A DNA stretch of 32,863 nt from Bacteroidota bacterium (lineage in GTDB: Bacteria > Bacteroidota > Bacteroidia > Flavobacteriales > BACL11), in NCBI GenBank assembly GCA_028408365.1, contig JAOOLD010000014.1, positions 1 through 32,863 of the forward strand, read 5' to 3'. A program made the position numbers and the translations under genes. Under the pieces are notes generated by a model that was not told the origin of the DNA, searched no databases, and saw only the letters and a list, made by a program, of their open reading frames with translations. The stretch's first letter is position 1; each line of letters starts with the position of its first letter. Positions 26,333 through 32,863 of this stretch are shown here, in pieces.

Positions 26333-26340
26333 CAAATATA
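26333..26340 (-). promoter_or_regulatory. -7 promoter element for the parE run
   Basis: TATATTTG on the minus strand matches TAnnTTTG and ends 16 nt before the parE ATG. No clear TTG stands at -33, only a T-rich patch. It is the best candidate promoter in the 96-bp gap after ychF. Confidence 0.5.
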
Positions 26341-26412
26341 AATTTACTAGAGAAAGTAAAAATTATAGTTATTTAGTTTTTTTAACAGATTTATTAACTA
26401 AAATTTTAAGAT

Positions 26413-26481
26413 CTAAACATTAAATCTGAAATGCATTATATCACCGTCTTTTACTACATAATCTTTTCCTTCAACTCTCCA
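26413..26481 (-). other. ychF: Displaced C-terminal coding segment of ychF (frameshifted tail)
   Basis: In the frame shifted by -1 relative to the ychF reading, these 22 codons plus TAG encode WRVEGKDYVVKDGDIMHFRF followed by NV. This is the conserved end of the YchF TGS domain (E. coli has [22 protein letters not shown], by recollection). In the main frame, translation instead runs to a TAG at 26454 after the unrelated residues GELKEKIM. The break maps to the AAAA run at 26482-26485. Confidence 0.9.
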
Positions 26482-27497
26482 TTTTCTTTACATTTTATTT
26501 CATTTCCATAAAAAACATAGTCTTCATATGAAATTACCTCAGCTCTAATAAAACCTCGTTCAAAATCTGAATGAATAACTCCAGCTGCTTTTGAAGCTAT
26601 AGTATTTTTTCTAATAGTCCAAGATCTAACTTCCTTTTTACCAGCAGTAAAAAAAGTTTCTAATTTTAGAAGTTCATAGCATGTTGAAATTAGTTTATTG
26701 AGACCAGATTCACTTAATCCCATTTCTTTAAGAAAAACTAATTGATCTTTTGTTGATAAATCAATGATCTCAGATTCAATGGAAGCAGCAATAAGAATAA
26801 TTTTGTCATTTTGGTTTAAGTATTTTCTGACTGAATCTACATAATGATTACCATTTATCACTGAATTTTCATCAACATTGCAAACATATAACATAGGTTT
26901 TTCAGTTAATAAATTATATGAACTAATTAATTCAATTTCATCATGATTTAAATCTAAATTTATAATCAAATTACCTGAACTTAGGTTATCATAAATTTTG
27001 GTTAACTTATCTTTTTTAATCATTGCATCCTTGTTACCAATTTTTATTAGCTTATTATTTCTCTCAATCGCTTTTTCAATTGTTTCCATGTCTTTAAAAA
27101 TAAGTTCGGTGTTAATGATCTCTAAATCTCTAACTGGATCTGTATTTCCTTCAACATGAGTTATATTGTCATTATCAAAACATCTTAAAACATGGATGAT
27201 TACATTGGTTTCTCTAATATTTGATAAAAATTTATTACCTAAACCTTCTCCTTTACTTGCTCCTTTGACAAGACCTGCAATATCATAGATCTCAATATTT
27301 GTATATATTTTTTTTTCAGGATGAATTAAATCATTTAGTTTATCTAATCTTTTGTCAGGAACTGGAATAATACCCAAATTTGGTTCAATTGTGCAGAAGG
27401 GATAATTTTCAGATTGAGCTTTTTTAGATGACAAACAATTAAAAAGTGTTGACTTTCCAACATTAGGAAGACCTACTATTCCACATTTTAATCCCAT
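26454..27497 (-). CDS. ychF: Ribosome-binding ATPase YchF, C-terminus frameshifted
   Basis: Obg-family P-loop ATPase that binds ribosomes. I start it at ATG 27497 (MGLKCGIVGLPNVGKSTLF), the family's usual N-terminus. The in-frame TTG at 27509 overlaps the promoter's -7 element. G1 GLPNVGKST is at residues 8-16, DIAGLVKGASKGEGLGNKF (G3 region) at about 70-90, NVDE (family-specific G4) near 210, then a coiled coil (about 130-165) and a TGS domain to SYEDYVFYGNEIKCKE. The reading frame then leaves the family, so the last 22 residues lie in another frame (26413-26481). It is either a real one-base loss in an A-run (or a 7-base loss relative to the AGK usually found there) or a sequencing error. 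The gene diverges from the transketolase operon. Confidence 0.93.
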   Translation of the reverse strand: MGLKCGIVGLPNVGKSTLFNCLSSKKAQSENYPFCTIEPNLGIIPVPDKRLDKLNDLIHPEKKIYTNIEIYDIAGLVKGASKGEGLGNKFLSNIRETNVIIHVLRCFDNDNITHVEGNTDPVRDLEIINTELIFKDMETIEKAIERNNKLIKIGNKDAMIKKDKLTKIYDNLSSGNLIINLDLNHDEIELISSYNLLTEKPMLYVCNVDENSVINGNHYVDSVRKYLNQNDKIILIAASIESEIIDLSTKDQLVFLKEMGLSESGLNKLISTCYELLKLETFFTAGKKEVRSWTIRKNTIASKAAGVIHSDFERGFIRAEVISYEDYVFYGNEIKCKENGELKEKIM

Positions 27498-27506
27498 TTT
27501 TTTTAA

Positions 27507-27538
27507 CAAAGATATGACGTAATAATATAACTTGTCAA
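27507..27538 (-). promoter_or_regulatory. Promoter of ychF
   Basis: On the minus strand TTG (27536-27538), 21 bp, then TATCTTTG (27507-27514) is one of the two best promoter matches in the window. The -7 element ends 9 nt before the ATG at 27497, predicting a leader of only a few nucleotides. Confidence 0.6.
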
Positions 27539-27600
27539 TAAAACGTTAATAAAAGACATTTTTTTTTGTTTTCAAATAATGAATAATAACGTCGTAATTA

Positions 27601-27608
27601 TAAATTTG
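27601..27608 (+). promoter_or_regulatory. -7 promoter element for the transketolase operon
   Basis: TAAATTTG is an exact TAnnTTTG match whose last base is only 5 nt before the ATG at 27614, so the mRNA would be leaderless or nearly so. No TTG is present at the expected -33 distance. Confidence 0.45.
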
Positions 27609-27613
27609 TTGAT

Positions 27614-28456
27614 ATGGAGTTAGTAAAATTAAATAACATATGTAGTCAAGTCAGAAGAGATATTCTTAGAATGGTTCATGCTAATAATTCGGGACATCCT
27701 GGAGGTTCATTAGGATGCGTAGAATATTTTGTTTCTCTTTATTTTGTTATTTTAAAAACAAAATCTCAATTTGATATGAATGCGATAGATGAAGACGTGT
27801 TTATACTTTCAAATGGACACATATCTCCTGTCTATTACTCAGTTATGGCGAGGAAAGGATTCTTTGACTTAAAAGAACTTTCAACATTTAGATCAATTGA
27901 CAGTAGACTTCAGGGACACCCTACACCTCATGAGGGACTAGAAGGAGTAAGAATAGCATCCGGATCATTAGGCCAGGGGATGTCTGTAGCTATAGGTTGT
28001 GCAATTACAAAAAAATTAAACAACGAAAAAAATATAATTTATTCATTACACGGTGATGGTGAATTACAAGAAGGACAAAATTGGGAAGCAATAATGTATG
28101 CCTCTGCAAACAAAGTGGATAACATAATTGCAACAATTGACTATAACAAAAAGCAAATTGATGGTTCAACTGATGATGTTTTACCACTTGGGAATCTTAA
28201 ATCTAAATTTGAATCTTTTGGATGGAAGGTATTAGAGGAAGAAAATGGCAACAATATTGAATCAGTTATTTCAGTTCTTAGTAAAGCTAAAACTCATTTA
28301 TTTAAAAACATACCTATTGTAATACTTTTGCATACTGAAATGGGTAATGGAGTTGATTTTATGATGGGTACTCACAAATGGCATGGTTCTGCACCAAACG
28401 ACGAGCAATTAGATTTAGCTTTAAATCAAAATAAAGAAACTCTTGGTGACTATTAA
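27614..28456 (+). CDS. Transketolase, N-terminal (TPP-binding) subunit
   Basis: First half of a split transketolase, 280 aa, which with the C-terminal half moves two-carbon ketol units in the pentose phosphate pathway. Landmarks are RRDILRMVHANNSGHPGGSL near residue 18, DVFILSNGHISPVYYS, RLQGHPTPHEGLEGVRIASG, and the TPP motif HGDGELQEGQNWEAIMYA with the following DYNKKQIDGS. The start is fixed by family similarity. Split transketolases are normal in many Bacteroidota; what is unusual is that the partner half lies 1.36 kb downstream, behind a von Willebrand factor A gene that overlaps this one by 11-14 nt. Confidence 0.94.
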   Translation: MELVKLNNICSQVRRDILRMVHANNSGHPGGSLGCVEYFVSLYFVILKTKSQFDMNAIDEDVFILSNGHISPVYYSVMARKGFFDLKELSTFRSIDSRLQGHPTPHEGLEGVRIASGSLGQGMSVAIGCAITKKLNNEKNIIYSLHGDGELQEGQNWEAIMYASANKVDNIIATIDYNKKQIDGSTDDVLPLGNLKSKFESFGWKVLEEENGNNIESVISVLSKAKTHLFKNIPIVILLHTEMGNGVDFMMGTHKWHGSAPNDEQLDLALNQNKETLGDY

Positions 28457-29816
28457 AAAAGTCCTACTCATAATTATTTTTACTTTTTCAAGTATACTCA
28501 CGTTTTCTAATAACTATGAAATTGGAAATGAAAGAAGTAGAATTCTTTTCATTGTTGACGCATCTCAGTCTATGCTTGGCAGATGGCAAAGTGGCAGAAA
28601 AATTGATATTGCAAGAAATCTTTTAAATGTAATGCTTGATAGTTTGAAAAATATAGAAAATCTTGAAATTGGTTTAAGAGTATATGGTCATCAGAAGGGT
28701 TACCCACCTCAGGACTGTGACGATTCTAAACTTGAGGTAAACTTTTTACCAGCTTCAATATCTTCTGACAGAATAATAAACAAATTAAAAATGATTAGAG
28801 CAAGGGGGACAACTCCAATAGCAAAATCACTTGAGGAAGGTGCACTAGATTTTCCTGATAACAAAGCAAGAAATATTGTAATATTAATTACTGATGGTAA
28901 AGAGGAGTGTAATATGAATCCATGCGCTGTTTCTGAAATGTACCAAAGAAAAGATATTATTTTAAAGCCTTTTGTCATAGGAATTGGCTTAGATAAAGAT
29001 TGGAAAAATGAATTCGATTGTATTGGTAAATTTTTTGATGCCACTAATGAAAATGAATTTTCTAATATTTTAAACATCGTAATTAGTCACATTGTTGATA
29101 ATACAACTTTACAAGTGAATCTTTTAGATAATGATAATAACAACACAGAAACCAACATAAGTATGACTTTTTATGATTCATACACTGGCTTGGAGAAATA
29201 TAATTATGTTCATACAATGAACCAATTTGGAAATCCTGACACAATGTATATAGACCCAATTATGGACTACTACATAGTTGCTCACACAATTCCAAAAGTC
29301 AAATCAAATATTTTTGAAGTAATTCCAGGAAAACACAACGTTATAAGCTTAAAAACACCTCAAGGTGAATTGGAATTTAAAATGAATTCAAAAATTGATT
29401 ATCAGTATATTGTTAGAAAACAAAATAATGACTCAACACTTTTTGTAAATAATATCAATAACGTAAAAAAGTTTCTAACTGGAGCATATGACATTGAGCT
29501 GTTGACTTTACCAAGAATGTATTTTGAAGATGTAAAAATCGAACAAAACACTAAAACAACCTACACTATTCCAACACCAGGAATTGCAAATATAATATTA
29601 CCATCAAAAGGATATGGAGGTCTCTACTTAAAAAAAGCTGATAAAATTGAATTAATTTATCCAATAGATGCGAAAAAAACTCAACATAAATTAACACTTC
29701 TTCCTGGAAATTATAAAGTTATTTTCAAATCAAAAAATGCTAAACAATACATTTATACTAAACAGGAGGATTTTAAAATTAAATCAGGTAGTTCACAAAT
29801 AATTAAAATTAACTAA
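28446..29816 (+). CDS. Secreted von Willebrand factor A domain protein
   Basis: A 456-aa protein from GTG 28446 (TTG 28443 is also possible) with the signal peptide MTIKKVLLIIIFTFSSILTFS. The VWA domain covers about 30-215 and has an intact metal site: DASQS (38-42), the Thr in RGTTPIAKS and Asp in ITDGKEEC. It should therefore bind a divalent metal and a protein partner. Cysteine pairs (PQDCDD, EECNMNPC, FDCIG) suggest periplasmic or surface disulfides. The rest (about 220-456) is beta-rich with PEGA-like ligand-free repeats (FLTGAYDIELLTLP, LLPGNYKVIFKS). It overlaps the transketolase N gene by 11 nt and ends 1 nt before the transketolase C gene, so it is in the same mRNA. Partner and role are unknown. 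Confidence 0.88.
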   Translation: MTIKKVLLIIIFTFSSILTFSNNYEIGNERSRILFIVDASQSMLGRWQSGRKIDIARNLLNVMLDSLKNIENLEIGLRVYGHQKGYPPQDCDDSKLEVNFLPASISSDRIINKLKMIRARGTTPIAKSLEEGALDFPDNKARNIVILITDGKEECNMNPCAVSEMYQRKDIILKPFVIGIGLDKDWKNEFDCIGKFFDATNENEFSNILNIVISHIVDNTTLQVNLLDNDNNNTETNISMTFYDSYTGLEKYNYVHTMNQFGNPDTMYIDPIMDYYIVAHTIPKVKSNIFEVIPGKHNVISLKTPQGELEFKMNSKIDYQYIVRKQNNDSTLFVNNINNVKKFLTGAYDIELLTLPRMYFEDVKIEQNTKTTYTIPTPGIANIILPSKGYGGLYLKKADKIELIYPIDAKKTQHKLTLLPGNYKVIFKSKNAKQYIYTKQEDFKIKSGSSQIIKIN

Positions 29817-29817
29817 T

Positions 29818-30753
29818 ATGGAATATATTGATACTAGGTCAGGATTTGGTGATGGGCTTTTAGAACTTGGAAGAAAAAATCCAGATATACTTGCTTTATG
29901 TGCTGATCTAACAGGTTCATTAAAAATGGATAAATTCAAAAGTGAATTTCCTGATCGTTTTTTTCAAGTTGGTATTGCAGAAGCTAATATGATGGGCATT
30001 GCTGCTGGAATGACAATTGGAGGAAAAATACCATTTACAGGTACTTTTGCCAATTTTTCTACGTCAAGAGTTTATGATCAAATAAGACAATCAATTGCTT
30101 ATTCAGGAAAAAATGTTAAAATTTGTGCATCTCACTCCGGATTAACTCTTGGTGAAGACGGAGCAACCCATCAAGTGTTAGAGGATATAGGAATGATGAA
30201 GATGCTGCCAGGGATGACTGTAATAAATACTTGCGACTATAACCAAACCAAACTCGCAACTATTGCTATTGCAGAAATATTTGGGCCTGTATATTTAAGG
30301 TTTGGTAGACCTAAAGTTCCAAACTTTACTGATCCAAATTTGCCTTTCGAGATTGGAAAAGGAATCAAATTTAATGATGGAAGCGATGTTACAATAATAT
30401 GCACTGGTCATTTAGTTTGGGAAGCTGTTCAAGCTGCAAAAGAACTTCATAACAAAAATATTAGTTGTGATGTAATAAATGTTCATACAATAAAACCCTT
30501 GGATAATCAGATAATTTTAGATTCTATCAAAAAAACTAAGTGTGTTGTTACCGCTGAAGAACATATGATCAACGGAGGATTAGGAGACAGTGTTGCTCAA
30601 CTTTGTTCAAAAAATTTTCCTGTTCCAATTGAAATGGTTGGAGTTAATGATACGTTTGGTGAAAGTGGTAAGCCACATGAACTACTTACTAAGTACGGTC
30701 TAGATGCAAAAAATATTGTTAGTTCAGTTGAAAGAGTTATTTCAAGAAAATAA
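29818..30753 (+). CDS. Transketolase, C-terminal (pyrimidine-binding) subunit
   Basis: Second half of the split transketolase, 311 aa. It contains the catalytic Glu region FFQVGIAEANMMGIAAGMTI near residue 50, the aromatic and loop motif FTGTFANFSTSRVYDQIR, SHSGLTLGEDGATHQVLEDI (cofactor and substrate residues), and a C-terminal regulatory fold from VTIICTGHLVWEA to VVTAEEHMINGGLGDSVAQL. It begins 1 nt after the von Willebrand gene and 3 nt precede the next start. Its product must pair with the N-terminal subunit encoded at 27614-28456. Confidence 0.94.
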   Translation: MEYIDTRSGFGDGLLELGRKNPDILALCADLTGSLKMDKFKSEFPDRFFQVGIAEANMMGIAAGMTIGGKIPFTGTFANFSTSRVYDQIRQSIAYSGKNVKICASHSGLTLGEDGATHQVLEDIGMMKMLPGMTVINTCDYNQTKLATIAIAEIFGPVYLRFGRPKVPNFTDPNLPFEIGKGIKFNDGSDVTIICTGHLVWEAVQAAKELHNKNISCDVINVHTIKPLDNQIILDSIKKTKCVVTAEEHMINGGLGDSVAQLCSKNFPVPIEMVGVNDTFGESGKPHELLTKYGLDAKNIVSSVERVISRK

Positions 30754-30756
30754 CTA

Positions 30757-31944
30757 ATGAAAAATCGAGAAGTTTTTAAAAAACACCAGGCTCAAACATT
30801 TCCTTTTCCTAGCGCTATTGAAATAACTTCTGCAAATGGCAACTACTTAATTGATTCTAACGGATTTAAATATTTAGATTTCGTTGCTGGAGTATCTGTA
30901 AACACACTAGGTCATTGCAACAAGTTTATTAATAAATCAGTCAAAAAACAAATTGATAATTATTCTCACGTAATGGTTTATGGTGAATTTGTTCAGCAGC
31001 CACAAACTAAACTTGCTAAATTATTATCTGAGAATTTACCAAAATCATTATCCTGTTCATATTTTGTCAACTCGGGTACTGAAGCAATTGAAGGAGCACT
31101 AAAGCTTGCAAAAAGATATACTGGAAAATCAAAAGTCATATCATTTAAAAACTCATATCACGGATCAACTGCTGGTTCATTGTCTATTATGGGTTATGAA
31201 AATCAGAAATCAAATTATAGACCATTGATTCCAAACTGTGTTTCAATAAATTTTAATTCAATAGAGATGCTTGATGAGATTGATAGTCAAACTGCTGCAG
31301 TTGTTGTTGAGCCCTATCAAGCTGCCTCAGGATTTGTAAAAGCTGATAAAGTTTTTTTAAAGAATATTAGAGAAAAATGCATTGAACAAGGAGCACTTTT
31401 AATCTATGATGAAATACAATCTTGCTTTGGGAGAACTGGTAAACTTTTCGCCTTCGAACATTATAAAATAATACCAGATATTCTGTGTATTGCAAAAGGA
31501 ATGGGTTCAGGATATCCAATTGGTGCATTTATATCATCATATGAAATAATGCATAAGCTTACTCATAATCCAACACTTGGCCATATCACAACTTTTGGTG
31601 GAAATCCTATTTCATGCACTGCTAGCTTTGAAACATTAAAATTTATCTTTAAAAATGACTTATCAAGCAAATCTTTAGAAAAAGAAAATATTTTTAGATC
31701 AATTTTACAGCATGAGCTAATTAATGAAATAAGAGGAAAAGGATTAATGTTAGCAGTTGAATTTAACAATAGTGAATTAGCAAGTTATGTTGTAACAGAA
31801 TCTCTAAAAAGAGGATTAATACTATTTTATTTCCTTTTGACAAAGACTGCTATTAGAATATCACCCCCTTTGACAATCTCAAAAAGTGAAATTGAAAAGG
31901 GATGTAATATCATTATTAAACTACTCAACAGTTACAAAGATTAA
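30757..31944 (+). CDS. Class III aminotransferase (acetylornithine aminotransferase-like)
   Basis: PLP enzyme of fold type I, 395 aa. Motifs: FVAGVSVNTLGHCN (41-54), NSGTEAIEGALKLAKRYTG (105-123), SFKNSYHGSTAGSLS (129-143), VVVEPYQAASGF (182-193; most ArgD proteins have VEPxQGEGG), YDEIQSCFGRTGKLFAFEHY (217-236) with Asp218 and Gln221, and the Schiff-base Lys247 in CIAKGMGSGYPIGAF. The ArgD/ornithine aminotransferase group is clear, but no other arginine gene is nearby. It could serve acetylornithine, succinylornithine, 4-aminobutyrate or another omega-amino donor; annotation pipelines often call the flavobacterial form 'aspartate aminotransferase family'. It is the last gene of the transketolase operon. 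Confidence 0.88.
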   Translation: MKNREVFKKHQAQTFPFPSAIEITSANGNYLIDSNGFKYLDFVAGVSVNTLGHCNKFINKSVKKQIDNYSHVMVYGEFVQQPQTKLAKLLSENLPKSLSCSYFVNSGTEAIEGALKLAKRYTGKSKVISFKNSYHGSTAGSLSIMGYENQKSNYRPLIPNCVSINFNSIEMLDEIDSQTAAVVVEPYQAASGFVKADKVFLKNIREKCIEQGALLIYDEIQSCFGRTGKLFAFEHYKIIPDILCIAKGMGSGYPIGAFISSYEIMHKLTHNPTLGHITTFGGNPISCTASFETLKFIFKNDLSSKSLEKENIFRSILQHELINEIRGKGLMLAVEFNNSELASYVVTESLKRGLILFYFLLTKTAIRISPPLTISKSEIEKGCNIIIKLLNSYKD

Positions 31945-31947
31945 CAG

Positions 31948-32829
31948 TCACCTAATAACTATCAAATCTTTGGTTTTAGCATATTTCCAACCATTAACAT
32001 CATTATAAAATATTTCAAAAATATAATTACCCATTGGAACCTCATTTCCATTCAAATCTTTACCGTTCCATCCGCTAATACTTGCACTGCTACACTCAAG
32101 ATAACTAATGTCATTAGTAGAAAAAATTAATTGACTGTTTTTATTGTAAAGATTAAACACAAAAGTATTCTCTCTTATTCCCCCGTAACTAATACAAAAT
32201 CTATCGTTTACACCATCAAGATCTGGAGTGAATGCATTTGGTATATATATCCATGATTCTTCTTGATACCACAAATACTTCGAACTAGTATCTCTACACC
32301 CGTTTTCAGCCTCAACAATTAATGATATTTGATAAACACTGCTGGAGTCTGAGTAAGTATGAATTGGATTTAGATCATACTGATTAGGTGAATTATCACC
32401 AAAGTCCCAGATTCTGCTTATAATATAACCACTTGATTGATCATACAATTGTGTTGTAAGGTTTAGATTTGTTATTGTATCAGGGCTAACTGCAAAGCTA
32501 GCGGTTGGTGCTGGTTTAGTTGTTACAATTGCTTGCCCGCTTATATTTCCTTGCTCATTGGCATCAAAATAAGAAACTAAATCATATACACCTTCATTTT
32601 TAGTTGAGATGAAATAAAATGGATTCATAGTAGTGATACTTGGTTGTATATCTCCATTTATGCTGTAAGTAAAAGTGTGAGGAGCTTCACCGTTAAATGA
32701 AAAATTAACTTCAGCATTTGATTTAGAATTTTCACAAATAGTATCGTTACCAGAAATAAATGCACTTATTGTTGTTTGAGAAAAAGTTATTACTGGAAAA
32801 CAAAGTAATATAAACAGTAATTTTTTCAT
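31948..32829 (-). CDS. Secreted PKD / gliding-motility C-terminal (CHU_C) domain protein
   Basis: The 293-aa protein has a signal peptide (KKLLFILLCFPVITFSQ), an Ig-like segment (about 20-105, ISGNDTICENSKSNAEVNFS), a PKD domain (about 108-185, with RIWDFGDNSPNQYD and the CRDTSS strand), and a type B T9SS sorting domain at about 193-293 (IPNAFTPDLDGVNDRFCI, FNLYNKNSQLIFST, GWNGKDLNGNEVPMGNYIF). These domains direct export through the type IX system, usually to the surface, sometimes for gliding or adhesion; this one is small and probably structural. It converges on the aminotransferase gene with 3 nt between the stops and has no visible promoter in the 34 bases before the window edge. Confidence 0.9.
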   Translation of the reverse strand: MKKLLFILLCFPVITFSQTTISAFISGNDTICENSKSNAEVNFSFNGEAPHTFTYSINGDIQPSITTMNPFYFISTKNEGVYDLVSYFDANEQGNISGQAIVTTKPAPTASFAVSPDTITNLNLTTQLYDQSSGYIISRIWDFGDNSPNQYDLNPIHTYSDSSSVYQISLIVEAENGCRDTSSKYLWYQEESWIYIPNAFTPDLDGVNDRFCISYGGIRENTFVFNLYNKNSQLIFSTNDISYLECSSASISGWNGKDLNGNEVPMGNYIFEIFYNDVNGWKYAKTKDLIVIR

Positions 32830-32863
32830 TTTTAATCTATTGTAATATAAGTTTCTTATTGGC

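Noticed and set aside
26372-26402. Hairpin TTTAGTT/AACTAAA downstream of ychF as a terminator
   Set aside because: The 7-bp stem is almost all A/T, has a 17-nt loop and no following T-run in the right place; not convincing.
26480-26490. Programmed -1 frameshifting in ychF
   Set aside because: The local codons (TGT AAA GAA AAT GGA) do not form a slippery heptamer, no downstream stem is evident, and YchF is not known to use frameshifting.
27614-30753. Transketolase broken by a frameshift or insertion
   Set aside because: Both halves have complete starts and ends typical of the split form known in Bacteroidota, so the split is normal; only the gene between them is unusual.
1-32863. Mobile elements, CRISPR arrays, phage genes, biosynthetic cluster
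   Set aside because: No transposase, integrase, terminal inverted repeats, spaced direct repeats or clustered specialised enzymes were found on either strand; every gap longer than 100 bp is accounted for by tRNAs, promoters or a terminator.

Overview
The window looks like the chromosome of a low-GC (roughly 30 % G+C by eye) member of the Bacteroidota, most likely a small-genome flavobacterial lineage (Flavobacteriales). The evidence is: type IX secretion C-terminal domains (a type A tail, a diverged tail and a gliding-motility CHU_C domain), two TonB-dependent receptors with an N-terminal carboxypeptidase-regulatory-like domain, a DUF4249 lipoprotein, a transketolase split into two genes, bifunctional RibBA, -7 promoter elements of the TAnnTTTG type, and almost no Shine-Dalgarno sequences. 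Gene density is very high, many genes overlap, and I see no insertion sequence, phage, CRISPR array or plasmid gene.

Layout. 1-145: tail of an unidentified gene and a tRNA-Pro on the minus strand. 229-7190 (+): TonB-dependent receptor, DUF4249 lipoprotein, thioredoxin reductase (trxB), a RecQ-family protein that has lost its ATPase/helicase motifs, and fmt, all closely packed. 7187-9174: pdxH (-), yqgE (+) and a class IV aminotransferase (-). 9211-13721 (+): a second TonB-dependent receptor and a T9SS-secreted alpha/beta hydrolase, closed by a clear bidirectional terminator. 13781-14588 (-): tRNA-CAU and an isoprenylcysteine-methyltransferase-like membrane protein. 14657-18632 (+): START-like protein, LptF/LptG permease, ribBA, tsaD. 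18621-26316 (-): a tightly coupled run transcribed from parE through a small membrane protein and parC to a secreted LVIVD-repeat protein and a cytoplasmic alpha/beta hydrolase. 26413-27497 (-): ychF, whose last 22 codons lie in another frame. 27614-31944 (+): the two transketolase halves with a secreted von Willebrand factor A protein between them, then a class III aminotransferase. 31948-32829 (-): a PKD/CHU_C secreted protein.

Most of the window is housekeeping: formyl-Met-tRNA, PLP, riboflavin, t6A tRNA modification, topoisomerase IV, LPS export, pentose phosphate pathway. Outer-membrane uptake and T9SS surface proteins are interleaved with it. The points most worth a second look are the catalytically stripped but full-length RecQ homologue next to fmt, a symmetric four-copy TGTATAA array over the promoter of the first TonB receptor, the frameshifted end of ychF, the von Willebrand protein inside the transketolase operon, and the membrane protein translationally coupled between parE and parC. 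No complete new multi-gene system could be demonstrated from sequence alone.
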